A stretch of DNA of 64,000 nucleotides from CAZYVA01 sp964650695 (GCA_964650695.1 CAZYVA010000001.1:21786-85785); one strand, 5' to 3'. Positions 18,381-27,219 are shown, counted from the stretch's first letter. The notes: generated by a model not told the origin, from the sequence alone. Program-made: numbers and translations.

Positions 18381-20405
18381 CTAGCCTTTCCGTGCCATTC
18401 TACCATAAGTAAACAGTAGGGCGCAAGAAAGAATCATGAGAAACACAAAAACAATCAATGCCCGGCCATCCCCGGTCTTTACTTCCCCTTCCTCCGCTTT
18501 CTCGGAGATGACAGGCCGCACGGCGTTTTCCTCTGTGGAAGCCTGGACTTCCTCCTCGCAGGCAGGTGCCTCCGGCTGGTCCGGCGTCTCCGGTGTTTCC
18601 GGCTCTTCCGGCTCCGGTGGTTCCTCCATGTTTGTCAGTGTCCCCATATCAACCAGGAACCCTTCTTTCGAGATGGTCAGATGAATATTTTGCAGAAGTG
18701 TTTTCCCTTCATTCTCATCACAGGGAAGCTCATTGATAATATAAGTGCCGTCGTAGGGCAAAGCGCCCCATGCGTCGTTCACCGCCACGGTCTGGATAGA
18801 GCCGTCCTTTTCCTGATACTGTCCAAACCAAAGCCCGTCCTCAGCTTCACCGCCGTTTGTATCTTCGCTATGGCTGGCATACGCAGACGCGGAGCTATAA
18901 TACCCATTGGCATCTGTAGTAAACGAATGCGTTTCCCCGGTTGTCTCTGAACGGATCTCAAAGGGAATATTTGCCAGCCGCTCCCCAGCTTCCCCTATTT
19001 TATTGAACTCAAAATCCCCCCGTTTGATGCGGTTGTACCTGGAAAAGGAATTTTTCCCCTGCATAGACACGGTCTCCCCGCTTTTCGTCACCTGGATGAC
19101 CATAGCCTCTTTTCCAGATGCCAGCACATTCCCATCCGCATCCGTAAAACTGGCGTCTTCATTCAAAAGATATCCTTTTGGCGCTTTTGTCTCCCGGATG
19201 ACATAAGTCCCAAGAGGAAGCACAGGATTGCCCTGCGCGTCAAAATACAGGCTATCCCCCTCCGTCTTGTATGCGTCCTGGTAAGCGAGACGGTATCTTA
19301 CATTGCCTTGTTCATCCTCTTCCGCTTTCGTGGCGAAGCTCCAGGACCGTACCGCCTGTTTCCCATCTGCCTGTCCTTCCGTCTGGAAATAGCTGTCGTA
19401 GTATTGTATGGTAAATACCGCATTCTCCAGCGTCGCCGTCCCAAGCGCATACCCCTCCTTTGTCTCCGTGTCTTTTTTGATGATTTCCAGCCCCAGCCCG
19501 TCAAAAGCCGGCTGTTCCGGAACCGCCAGCGTCGTCGTCTCGCCCACGTTGATCTGGGCGGCCTGCACAGTCAGTTCCATCCAATACCCCTCCGGCCCGC
19601 TTTTTTCCTTGACGTAATAAGTACCGATTGGAAGCTCCAGGACATTTGTGCTTCCATCCTGCCCTGTGATAAGCTCCCCCGCTTCCTGCGTGCATGCCTG
19701 GTCGGTGTAAACCCCATAAACCGCCCCCTGCAAGGAATAACAATCATTCCCGGCTGAAAGATCCTGCAAGGAAGAGGTCTTGACAAGCTGCAGGCTTCCG
19801 ACCTTCAATACCGGCGCAAGCACGATCGCGACCCTCTGCGCATCCGAATCATCCACGATCTGGTAAGCATGCCCCGCTCCTTCATATAGGTCTTTCTCCT
19901 TTTTAATCTGTTTTTCCAGGGTGGAAAAATATGTTTTCTGATCATCTACGGAAAGATCAATATCATCCACATAGATCCGCCAGCCCCCGCTGCCGATATG
20001 GTCGCGTTGGATATACCAGATCATACACTGCGTCAGCATATATTTTTCGTTCTGCGTGTACCCGGAAAGTTCGAAGATATGCTTCTGCGCAAGGCATGCC
20101 TCCACCAGTTCGTCCCCTTGTAAATATTTGGTGATATCGACCTCTTTGGCCTCGCCGGTCTGCGAGATGTTCTCCATCTGCACACAGTAAGCCATCTCTC
20201 CGTTTACTTTGTGGAGTTTTGCGTCGATGGTCTTATCATATACACCGTTATTGTAATGGATATAGCTCCCAATAACGGATTCCGTCACCTTGATATCCGC
20301 TGCTTTTGCCGTTTGAAGCAGCGCTAAAAAGCCGAATGCGCACATTATGATTGAAAAAGCGAGTATACACGCACAACGGGTTCCTTTATGAAGTTTTTGT
20401 TTCAT
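18381..20405 (-). CDS. Surface adhesin: thioester domain plus SpaA/Cna_B domains, sortase-anchored
   Basis: A 674-residue wall protein. A signal peptide (about 10-36, ending AKA) leads into a thioester-type domain: YCV with Cys74 and TQCMIW with Gln126 match the Cys-Gln crosslink motifs of thioester adhesins that bind host targets covalently. Three SpaA/Cna_B-like domains follow, each with a Lys strand (LQLVKTS, LEIIKKD, FEFNKIG) and a Glu strand (YYVKEKSGPEGY, YVIRETKAPKGY, YIINELP), consistent with isopeptide bonds. A Pro/Glu-rich stalk ends in VKTGD, a membrane helix and basic tail, a sortase-type signal. The start is ATG 20405 behind AGGAGA; the frame is open back to 20579 but that would bury the signal peptide. 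No sortase gene is in the window. Confidence 0.88.
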   Translation of the reverse strand: MKQKLHKGTRCACILAFSIIMCAFGFLALLQTAKAADIKVTESVIGSYIHYNNGVYDKTIDAKLHKVNGEMAYCVQMENISQTGEAKEVDITKYLQGDELVEACLAQKHIFELSGYTQNEKYMLTQCMIWYIQRDHIGSGGWRIYVDDIDLSVDDQKTYFSTLEKQIKKEKDLYEGAGHAYQIVDDSDAQRVAIVLAPVLKVGSLQLVKTSSLQDLSAGNDCYSLQGAVYGVYTDQACTQEAGELITGQDGSTNVLELPIGTYYVKEKSGPEGYWMELTVQAAQINVGETTTLAVPEQPAFDGLGLEIIKKDTETKEGYALGTATLENAVFTIQYYDSYFQTEGQADGKQAVRSWSFATKAEEDEQGNVRYRLAYQDAYKTEGDSLYFDAQGNPVLPLGTYVIRETKAPKGYLLNEDASFTDADGNVLASGKEAMVIQVTKSGETVSMQGKNSFSRYNRIKRGDFEFNKIGEAGERLANIPFEIRSETTGETHSFTTDANGYYSSASAYASHSEDTNGGEAEDGLWFGQYQEKDGSIQTVAVNDAWGALPYDGTYIINELPCDENEGKTLLQNIHLTISKEGFLVDMGTLTNMEEPPEPEEPETPETPDQPEAPACEEEVQASTEENAVRPVISEKAEEGEVKTGDGRALIVFVFLMILSCALLFTYGRMARKG

Positions 20406-20777
20406 ACAACTCTCCTTTTTTTGAACACTGTCCCTTAAAGTTACATGGCTATCTTCAAGTCTTCCGAAAGCCGGCGCCGGCCATGCGGCCGGAGCAAAAA
20501 AACGTAAACGGTATAAACCCCCTTTCCTGTTCAATTTTCTCGTGTCGGAAATCCGGGAGGAAAACTCCCAATAAAACATGAAAAATAAATCTTAGAATTT
20601 TTGAACAGCCCTTATGGGCTCCTGTATCGGGCGTGATGAAAACAGCCTTTACAGGAATGTCTTTTCGTTATCTCTGAACGAGTAACCTTATCATAAACAA
20701 AACGCCGCGGCCTGTCAACAACGAAAAGGGACAGGGCAGCTCCGGCAGCGGATGCCCTTATCTTCCGCTTATTCCCG
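20406..20777 (-). promoter_or_regulatory. Promoter-proximal long structured leader of the adhesin gene
   Basis: The 372-base gap holds a promoter (20690-20718) and about 278 bases of leader. On the transcript the leader contains a CCTGTA/TACAGG hairpin (20621-20655), AGCCC/GGGCT (20607-20620), GGGAG/CTCCC (20555-20569) and a GC-rich palindromic block (20471-20492). TTCCGA and TCGGAA could make a long-range pair. No known riboswitch consensus fits; c-di-GMP types I and II were considered. Near 20740 a GGGCA/TGCCC stem with TTTT may terminate the PHP gene. Confidence 0.5.
20690..20718 (-). promoter_or_regulatory. Sigma-A promoter of the adhesin gene
   Basis: Minus strand TTGACA (20713-20718), spacer of 17 bases, TATGAT (20690-20695): five of six match in the -10 and all in the -35. 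It is placed about 285 bases before the start codon, leaving a long untranslated leader. Confidence 0.8.
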
Positions 20778-21581
20778 CTACTCTATCCCTAAACTGGCCG
20801 GATCCACTGGATTTTCCACAGCTTCCTTCCGGCGGCGTTTCCTTCGTTTCAGAAGTGCGCCGCCTTTATTATAAAACCAGAAGGAATACGCCAGCAGCTT
20901 CCCGGCGCGTCCCATCCTTTCCCGCATTGTTTTTGTGTAAAAATTCCCGGAAGCTTCAATCCCGTCCTTTTGACGGAACATTTCGATCAGCTCTGTCTCA
21001 CGGGACACGTCTTTCGGCAAAATTGTATAAGCCATGCCCGCGCACTCCACCTTGTGCGCGTCACTGCCGCCAATCCCAGGCTTTTGATATTTTCTGGCGA
21101 TCCGGAGGGCTTCGTCATTCGCCTCCTTGGACTCACAGGCATTGAACGTCTCAAAAAAATCAAACTTTTTGAGTAGTTCCGGATGGCGCACATACTGTTT
21201 GGTCTTTGTAAAACTCATATACTTTTCCCCACAGGGATGCGCCGGCCCTAAAATTCCCCCGTGCCGGTGGACAAAATCAACCAATTCCGATACCGGAAGG
21301 CCCCTCGTTTCCAGAAGCCGCATTTTCACCCCTTCCGGCATGATACAGATGATATGCCCTCCGTCACAGGTATCGTACTCGATCCCCTTTAATACGACAA
21401 AGTCCGTATGGATCCGGCTTTTCATATGGGTTTTCCAGAAACGGTAGCCTTTGTATGTGTCATGGTCCGTGATCAACATCCCATCAAAGCCTTGGTCCTT
21501 CAGCTTTATAATATATTCATCCAGGCTGACTTTACTGTCAACCGATCCTTCCTTCACATGGCAGTGCATATCTAATTTCAT
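20778..21581 (-). CDS. PHP-domain metal-dependent phosphoesterase
   Basis: A 267-residue cytoplasmic protein of the PHP family. Metal ligands are visible in MHCHVKEG at the N terminus, ITDHDTYKGY around residue 38, the His in GPAHPCGE and the final GGSDAHKVE. Most relatives hydrolyse phosphate esters or nucleotides, but the substrate here cannot be assigned. A Lys/Arg-rich tail (LLKRRKRRRKEA) closes the protein. It is downstream of the LTA-synthase-like gene by 72 bases, probably the same transcript, and may be unrelated to the adhesin that follows. Confidence 0.88.
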   Translation of the reverse strand: MKLDMHCHVKEGSVDSKVSLDEYIIKLKDQGFDGMLITDHDTYKGYRFWKTHMKSRIHTDFVVLKGIEYDTCDGGHIICIMPEGVKMRLLETRGLPVSELVDFVHRHGGILGPAHPCGEKYMSFTKTKQYVRHPELLKKFDFFETFNACESKEANDEALRIARKYQKPGIGGSDAHKVECAGMAYTILPKDVSRETELIEMFRQKDGIEASGNFYTKTMRERMGRAGKLLAYSFWFYNKGGALLKRRKRRRKEAVENPVDPASLGIE

Positions 21582-21653
21582 AGGTCACCCACCTTCATCC
21601 CGGTCTGTGCGGGGCATCCTGCGTCAAACGCCGTCTCAGCAGAGAGTAAGAGA

Positions 21654-23474
21654 TCAGTCCCGTTCAACCCATCCGTCCCCGCTGCCAAGCTTATATTGTT
21701 CACCCAAAGCATCCGTCATATACACTTCTACATAATAGTTCCCATCCCTTCCCCCAAAATCCTCTATGGCAACCCTGCCCTTGTATTTCCCATCTCCATA
21801 CTGTTCCATCGGTATCCATTGCAGGTCGCTTTGATCCTCCTGCGTCCACACAGCCATTTCCAGCGACTGCGGTTCTGCCTGGATACCGGTCAGCTTGACG
21901 GCTTTGACTGTAAACGCAAACGTTTCTTTATTATAAGTTCCGACCTTTATCTTTGCGCCCGGTATCTTTTCCTCGCGCCGCAGCACTTCCTCATTTTCCT
22001 CGTCAATCGCGGCCATGTCTTCCAAAAACCGGGATTTTTTCAACAGCTCCCCTTGCACATAATCATACCCGAAACGCTCCAGGAGCGTCTGTGTGGAAGA
22101 AAAGAGGTTAGTCCCAAGCCCAAGCCTGTCCCCATCGATGCGGGCTCCCAGCGCCGCAAGGACCGTCGGGAAAAAATCAAAGGTCGAATACGCCCGTCTT
22201 TCTGTAATCTCAGGCTCACAGCCTGCATGGATAAAGGAAGTGTAGACCCTGCGCCTGTAATCACTGCTGACATCCGCGCAGAAATCCGTGTCCATAGTCA
22301 GGTGATCCCCAACCAGCACAACCGCCGTATTCTCATAAAAATCCTGCTGCTTCACCCATTCGATAAACTCGCTGGCCTGCGCGCTGGAGCAGGCCAGTAC
22401 GTTCGCGTACTGGTTATCCCCAAACGTATCCTTGCACCTGCCGCATACATAACCATCCTCAAAATGGGTGTCCACGGTCAGCATAGTCAGATTAAACGGG
22501 GAATCCTGCCCGGACAACTCCATCAGCTCCTCTTTCGCAAACGCAAACAGCTTCTCATCCTCATATCCCCACCACACCTTGTAGTCGTCCGGGATCCATC
22601 CATTCTTTTTCGCATAGCCGTAATCCAGGATATCGTAATCCCCATGTTCCGTAAAATACAGCTCCCTCCCACCAAAGACTGCGTCGGAGCCAAGCAGCAA
22701 AGCCTGGTTGTAACCTTCCTGCGCTAAAATATCACCCAGCCCTGTCACACCGCCAAAAAAAGATTCCTGCGTATCCATATCATTCCCGTCAATGGGAATA
22801 TTGAGCGGAAGTCCCGTCGTATGCCCGAACATCGCCCCCATCGTCCATGTTGTCCCGGACAATGGATAAGCGCCGTTCAGTGCGGCATCCGGACCGGAAA
22901 AGTCCTCATTCTGCTGTGCCAGCGCAGTCAGTTCCGGAATGGTATTTTCTGGAAACGCCCCGCCATCCTGCTGGTCCGCATAGGTCATTTCCATAGATTC
23001 CAAGTAAATATAGATTAAATTCTTCTTTTGGGCCGGAAAAGTGATCGCCGTCTTTGCCGGATCCGCGTAATAATCTTCAATAAAAGAAGAATCCTCGCCC
23101 TGCGCTTCCAGATACGCTCCTGCATCCAATGTCCGATAAGTATAAAATACGGCGGCGCAGGACCCTGCCACCGAAAAGGCAGAAAGGACAAGCATAAGGA
23201 TCCGCGCAATCCTTCCCCGCCTGCTTAGGAAAAACAGCGCAACAATTACTAAAAACATCATTGCAAGCGCAGGCAGCGCGCAGACTTGCAGATATTCTTT
23301 TACCATTCCCTCATTCGTGCCTTCCAACGGCGCTTTCAAGTGGAAAACCAGCTCATTCACAGTTAGGTTGTTCCATGTGCGCAACATCCATCGGACGCTG
23401 CAGCATAAGAGCATACAGGATCCACACAAAAAAACGGATATAAAAACGCCTGCCGCATCGATTATTTTTCTCAA
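21654..23474 (-). CDS. LTA-synthase-like membrane phosphoglycerol/phosphoethanolamine transferase (sulfatase fold)
   Basis: A 606-residue protein with membrane segments near 8-30, 65-87 and 92-115, fewer than the five of classical LtaS, then an extracellular sulfatase-fold domain. Family features: IYIYLESMEMTY with the first metal ligand, the nucleophile Thr region YPLSGTTWTMGAMFGHTTG, TVDTHFEDG and VVLVGDHLTMD. It would decorate or polymerise a glycerol-phosphate type polymer or glycolipid at the cell surface. The start is read as TTG 23474, behind AAGGAAGG. An adequate promoter lies at 23570-23599. Whether it makes a true teichoic acid is unknown. Confidence 0.85.
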   Translation of the reverse strand: MRKIIDAAGVFISVFLCGSCMLLCCSVRWMLRTWNNLTVNELVFHLKAPLEGTNEGMVKEYLQVCALPALAMMFLVIVALFFLSRRGRIARILMLVLSAFSVAGSCAAVFYTYRTLDAGAYLEAQGEDSSFIEDYYADPAKTAITFPAQKKNLIYIYLESMEMTYADQQDGGAFPENTIPELTALAQQNEDFSGPDAALNGAYPLSGTTWTMGAMFGHTTGLPLNIPIDGNDMDTQESFFGGVTGLGDILAQEGYNQALLLGSDAVFGGRELYFTEHGDYDILDYGYAKKNGWIPDDYKVWWGYEDEKLFAFAKEELMELSGQDSPFNLTMLTVDTHFEDGYVCGRCKDTFGDNQYANVLACSSAQASEFIEWVKQQDFYENTAVVLVGDHLTMDTDFCADVSSDYRRRVYTSFIHAGCEPEITERRAYSTFDFFPTVLAALGARIDGDRLGLGTNLFSSTQTLLERFGYDYVQGELLKKSRFLEDMAAIDEENEEVLRREEKIPGAKIKVGTYNKETFAFTVKAVKLTGIQAEPQSLEMAVWTQEDQSDLQWIPMEQYGDGKYKGRVAIEDFGGRDGNYYVEVYMTDALGEQYKLGSGDGWVERD

Positions 23475-23507
23475 TAATGTAGACCTTCCTTTGTATTGGC
23501 AGCCATG

Positions 23508-23542
23508 GTTCCATTCACGGTCAGGAATCCCCCGTAATGGGA
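23508..23542. repeat. Palindromic intergenic element, family 1 (copy D)
   Basis: GGTTCCATTCACGGTCAGG ... CCCGTAATGGGA, with TTCC/GGGA-type ends, in the leader of the LTA-synthase-like gene. It keeps the CCATTCACGGTCA block of the family but the second half is diverged. Confidence 0.5.
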
Positions 23543-23569
23543 CGCCTCCCGCTCCCCAAGCCTTATTTT

Positions 23570-23599
23570 ATAGTAGACTACTGTATGGATGATTGTCAA
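23570..23599 (-). promoter_or_regulatory. Probable promoter of the LTA-synthase-like gene
   Basis: Minus strand TTGACA (23594-23599), 18-base spacer, TACTAT (23570-23575). The -35 is perfect and the -10 weak, though a TATAAAAT follows directly. It diverges from the polY promoter at 23638. Confidence 0.45.
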
Positions 23600-23637
23600 G
23601 AAATAAGAAACTGGAAATATTCAGAAACCAGAGACTT

Positions 23638-23666
23638 TTGACCCTGGTATCATTTGGTGTTATACT
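23638..23666 (+). promoter_or_regulatory. Sigma-A promoter of the polY-yolD pair
   Basis: TTGACC (23638-23643), 17-base spacer, TATACT (23661-23666), about 46 bases before the polymerase start. I found no Bacillus-type LexA box (CGAAC...GTTCG) overlapping it, so SOS control is not evident. Confidence 0.75.
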
Positions 23667-23711
23667 TTTCTAAATCAGGAAAGGGAATCATAAAGAAGGA
23701 GGCGTACCATT

Positions 23712-25463
23712 ATGGCCACAGGCAGCAATGATTTTCCGGTCCCGCCGTATGCCCATACCTACATTGCCATCGACCTGAAATCCTACTACGCGTCCACCGA
23801 GTGCGCCGCCCGCCACCTGGACCCGCTCACGACAAACCTTGTGGTGGCGGATCCAAGCCGTACAGAGAAAACCATCTGCCTGGCGGTCAGCCCCTCTCTC
23901 AAAGCCCTCGGCGTCCCAGGCAGGCCCAGGCTCTTTGAGGTTATCCAAAAAACAAACGAGATCAACAAAAAGCGCCTGAACGCCTACCGGAGGGAACACC
24001 ACAACTACAGCCTGCAATTCACCTCCGCCTCCCATGACGCCACCGCCCTGGCAACCGATCCATCCCTGGCGCTTTCCTACATCGTGGCCCCGCCCAGGAT
24101 GAACTATTACATGAAAGTATCCGCTGACATCTACGGCATCTATTTAAAGTATGTCGCGCCAGAAGACATTCTTGTATACAGCATTGACGAAGTATTTATA
24201 GATGCCTCGCCTTACCTTCGGACCTACCGTATGAGCGCCCGCGAACTGGCTGTAACCATGATACGGGAAGTCCTCTATACCACCGGCATTACGGCCACAG
24301 TGGGGATAGGGAGCAATCTATATTTGGCAAAGGTGGCCATGGACATTGTGGCAAAGCACGTAGAAGCCGATGCGGACGGTGTGCGGATCGCAAAGCTTGA
24401 TGAAGAATCGTATAAAAAGATTTTATGGTGCCACAGGCCGCTCACAGACTTTTGGCGCATCGGGCCGGGGATCGCCAGGAAGCTGGAGCGGAATGGGATG
24501 TACACGATGGGGGACGTGGCGCGGATGAGCGTGACCAACCATCCTGTAGAAATACATATAGCAAAGCCCAGGAAAGGCGAGAGCAGCATCCAAATGATGG
24601 AAAACGGCGAAGAACTGCTGTATAAGCTTTTCGGCGTGAACGCGGAGCTGCTGATCGACCACGCCTGGGGATACGAACCGTGTGGGATCGCCGACGCAAA
24701 AGCCTACAAGCCGATGAGCAAGAGCATGGGCTGCGGGCAAGTGCTGAAAGAACCGTATACGTATGAAAAGGCAAGAACCGTGCTGAAAGAAATGGCGGAT
24801 TCCGTGTCTCTGGATCTGGTGCGCAAGGAAATGGTATGCGCGCAGGTCGTGGTAAGCATTGGGTATGATACGGGCAGTTTAAGACGGGATGGAACATATT
24901 TGAAATATAAGACCACAGGTAAAATTTTTCATGGCGCTGTAGAGAAGGATCACTACGGCAGGCTAGTCCCAAACCACGCCCACGGCAGCTATCATTTTGA
25001 TGACAGGCATGGCAGGCACACAAGCTCATCCCAGGAAATCATCAAAGCGGCCTTATCTATTTTCGATAGCAAAGTCAATAAGGATCTTCTCATCCGCCGC
25101 CTCAATGTAGCCGCTACGGAAGTCATCCCGGAAAATGAGATGAAGGACAGTGGCCCAGAATTTACGCAGATGGATTTATTCACGGACTATGCGGCGGTTG
25201 AGCGGGAGAAGGAACAAAGCCGGAAGAAAGCGGAAAAAGAGCGGAAATTGCAAAAAGCGATGCTGAATATAAAAGACAGGTTCGGAAAGAACGCCTTGCT
25301 CAGAGGGATCAGCTTCACCGATGGCGCTACGGCCAGGGAGCGGAATATGCAGGTCGGCGGACACCGGGGCGGTGAGGAAAGCGCTGAAAAGGACGCGGAT
25401 GATGACGGCATAGAAAGCACAGAAAATATGGATGGGAATATGAAGGAGGAGTGGATACCATGA
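23712..25463 (+). CDS. Y-family DNA polymerase (UmuC/UvrX-like)
   Basis: Translesion DNA polymerase of 583 residues, longer than DinB. The first catalytic Asp lies in YIAIDLKSYYASTECA and the Asp/Glu pair in VYSIDEVFID. The helix-hairpin-helix segment FWRIGPGIARKLERNGMYT and a little-finger domain follow. The C terminus has a Lys/Glu-rich coiled coil (about 490-525) and acidic tail. The start ATG 23712 has AAGGAGG upstream. A YolD-like gene overlaps its stop, a pairing typical of Firmicutes chromosomes, plasmids and mobile elements. The strand switch and lone transcription unit fit an accessory cassette, but no integrase or IS is seen. Confidence 0.93.
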   Translation: MATGSNDFPVPPYAHTYIAIDLKSYYASTECAARHLDPLTTNLVVADPSRTEKTICLAVSPSLKALGVPGRPRLFEVIQKTNEINKKRLNAYRREHHNYSLQFTSASHDATALATDPSLALSYIVAPPRMNYYMKVSADIYGIYLKYVAPEDILVYSIDEVFIDASPYLRTYRMSARELAVTMIREVLYTTGITATVGIGSNLYLAKVAMDIVAKHVEADADGVRIAKLDEESYKKILWCHRPLTDFWRIGPGIARKLERNGMYTMGDVARMSVTNHPVEIHIAKPRKGESSIQMMENGEELLYKLFGVNAELLIDHAWGYEPCGIADAKAYKPMSKSMGCGQVLKEPYTYEKARTVLKEMADSVSLDLVRKEMVCAQVVVSIGYDTGSLRRDGTYLKYKTTGKIFHGAVEKDHYGRLVPNHAHGSYHFDDRHGRHTSSSQEIIKAALSIFDSKVNKDLLIRRLNVAATEVIPENEMKDSGPEFTQMDLFTDYAAVEREKEQSRKKAEKERKLQKAMLNIKDRFGKNALLRGISFTDGATARERNMQVGGHRGGEESAEKDADDDGIESTENMDGNMKEEWIP

Positions 25464-25684
25464 GCAACCGATCCTATACTTGGGAGGAGAAATCCTACGA
25501 CCACAGCTACGATGACATCATACATCTCTCCCGCCCTGTGTCAAAGAAGCATCCGCCGATGGCTATGGAGGCACGCGCGGCTATTTTCACCCCATACGAC
25601 GCACTCTCCGGTTACTCGGACAAGATCAAAGAAACAGCGAGGATTACAGAGGGGTCGTCATCACAGGACAACCCCCATAAATAA
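25460..25684 (+). CDS. YolD-like protein, partner of Y-family polymerase
   Basis: A 74-residue protein with the YolD-family core YDDIIHLSRPVSKKHPPM followed by RAAIFTPYDALSGY and IKETARIT. Family members are regularly encoded next to UvrX/UmuC-type polymerases and have been proposed to act as UmuD-like accessory factors; that is inference here. ATG 25460 overlaps the polymerase TGA (ATGA), so translation is coupled. No separate terminator stands out in the 74 bases before the convergent lipoprotein gene. Confidence 0.85.
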   Translation: MSNRSYTWEEKSYDHSYDDIIHLSRPVSKKHPPMAMEARAAIFTPYDALSGYSDKIKETARITEGSSSQDNPHK

Positions 25685-25758
25685 TCCCCGCCGAAAGCAT
25701 TTGTTTGGCCGCCTTTTCAATGGTCTTTTGGCCGTCCCCGTCCAGGGACTGTCCCTGG

Positions 25759-27219
25759 TTACGCGGGTTCGATTTTTTTCGCCGCAAGAATATTCTGGCT
25801 CGTATCCGCCGCACCCGCGTCAGCGGTTATTTTCACACGCGTCCCATTTGCGTCCCCGTCGGTTGTGTCTTTCGCGTCATCCTTCGAAAAGGTCATGGTC
25901 GCGCCATCGTCCGTTGTAATCGTAATCGTATTCGTGGTGCCGTCGGCAATGACGCCGGTGTACACAGCATTTTCCGCCGATTTATTCGAATCAGAATCTT
26001 CCACTTTGCTCACAACCACACTGTCCGGATCGGACAAATCCCCCGTATAGGTAACTTTTACGGAATTGCCGGTCTGTATCCCATTGGCGTAATCATGCTC
26101 CGCGTCTGAGATATTGACGGTGTATGTCTGGCCGTCTGTGGAAAAGCTCAGGGTATTCATGGAAACTTCCTCCACAGTACCTGTCGCCGTCTTCGGAGTG
26201 TCATCCGGCTTCTGTTCGTCCGGCTCCTGTTGATCGGGCTCCTGTTTGTCCGGCTCCTGCGTCTGATCCGGTTCTTGCTGATCCGGCTCCTGCGTCTGGT
26301 CCGGTTCTTGCTGATCCGGTTCTGATTGGGGGGTCTGGACTGGCTGGGGCTGATCCCCCTGCTGCGGCGTCAAAGCGTCGCTTCCATCTGTTTTTGCCGC
26401 CTTCGCATCTTTTTTCGGAGCCTTTTTCGACAAATAATCCCCATAGATATACGCATCCTTGTCTTTATAGCTCACGCGGGACCATCCATTGTCACAGGTC
26501 CCTGTCCGCTTGATGGAATCCCCTTTTGCCAAAGAACCTATCACTTTTGAATCCGTAGAATAAGACTCCCTTATATGGACGCCTGCCGTTGCGTATACGG
26601 TTTCATCCACATCCTTGATCTTGACTTTCTTTTTTTCTTCTTTTATCTTGTTCTCATCATCGTCGGTAATCTTAAGGACCGTTACATTTTTGGTGTCTGT
26701 CCCCTGTATCTCCCCAATATAGGTAACGGCGACCCAATTCCCTTCCCGGATCCCGTTTTTAAACTTATGCTCGCAATTATTCGCGCAAAAAACCAGTTCT
26801 TCCCCGTCATTTTGTTTGATCGTGATCGTATTTTCCGTAATGCGGACTAACGTGCCAACCACCGTTTGTTCCTCCTGCTGAGATTCACCGTAGTCTTCAA
26901 CAGAAGTCACCGTGGCGTTGGATGTATCCGTTCCATCGATTTCCCCATCGTAATTAACCATGATCTCGTCGCCGGAACGCATATTTTTGGAACGGATCTC
27001 AGCCGAGGACAGATCAAAATCATACTTTTGCTTCGCGTCCTCCATCTCTAATGTCTTCCCGGAAAAAGACAACAGCTTTCCTTCCAATTGCCCTTGTTCA
27101 TCCACTTCCTTCTCAACGACTACCTCTTCTTTGGTCGTCTCTTTTTCACATCCCGTCAACGCCATAACAACAGCAGCGCCGATGATGCCAGCCCATTTTA
27201 TTCTTCCATCTATCTTCAT
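25759..27219 (-). CDS. Lipoprotein with SH3 domain and beta-rich repeats
   Basis: A 486-residue surface lipoprotein: lipobox ALTGC with Cys24, then two related beta-barrel-like modules (VVGTLVRITENTITIKQNDG; later GTVEEVSMNTLSFSTDGQ and YTGVIADGTTNTITITTD). A bacterial SH3 domain at about 208-268 (VHIRESYSTDSKVIGSLAKG) sits between them, and a Pro/Asp/Gln-rich repeat linker at about 295-345 follows it. SH3b domains usually bind peptidoglycan. The small barrel modules look like the DUF-type repeats that measure metal or sugar binding in other exported proteins, but I cannot name them. The start is ATG 27219 with AGGAGG upstream. It follows a small membrane protein gene (33-base gap), probably the same operon. 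Confidence 0.8.
   Translation of the reverse strand: MKIDGRIKWAGIIGAAVVMALTGCEKETTKEEVVVEKEVDEQGQLEGKLLSFSGKTLEMEDAKQKYDFDLSSAEIRSKNMRSGDEIMVNYDGEIDGTDTSNATVTSVEDYGESQQEEQTVVGTLVRITENTITIKQNDGEELVFCANNCEHKFKNGIREGNWVAVTYIGEIQGTDTKNVTVLKITDDDENKIKEEKKKVKIKDVDETVYATAGVHIRESYSTDSKVIGSLAKGDSIKRTGTCDNGWSRVSYKDKDAYIYGDYLSKKAPKKDAKAAKTDGSDALTPQQGDQPQPVQTPQSEPDQQEPDQTQEPDQQEPDQTQEPDKQEPDQQEPDEQKPDDTPKTATGTVEEVSMNTLSFSTDGQTYTVNISDAEHDYANGIQTGNSVKVTYTGDLSDPDSVVVSKVEDSDSNKSAENAVYTGVIADGTTNTITITTDDGATMTFSKDDAKDTTDGDANGTRVKITADAGAADTSQNILAAKKIEPA
26213..26335. repeat. Short tandem repeats (QEPDQ unit) in lipoprotein linker
   Basis: The linker is coded by degenerate 15- to 18-base units giving QEPDQ, QEPDQTQ and variants (around ten copies). 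All units are multiples of three, so length can vary without frameshift. Confidence 0.75.

Noticed and set aside
20406..20580. c-di-GMP riboswitch (type I or II) before the adhesin
   Set aside because: The GC-rich block resembles part of a GEMM aptamer, but the GGGACGCAAAGC-type core and tetraloop-receptor pairing are missing.
21696..22727. 343-codon plus-strand frame opposite the LTA-synthase-like gene
   Set aside because: Shadow of a strongly conserved sulfatase-fold coding frame.
23580..23711. LexA/SOS operator for the polY gene
   Set aside because: No CGAAC-N4-GTTCG-type palindrome overlaps the promoter.
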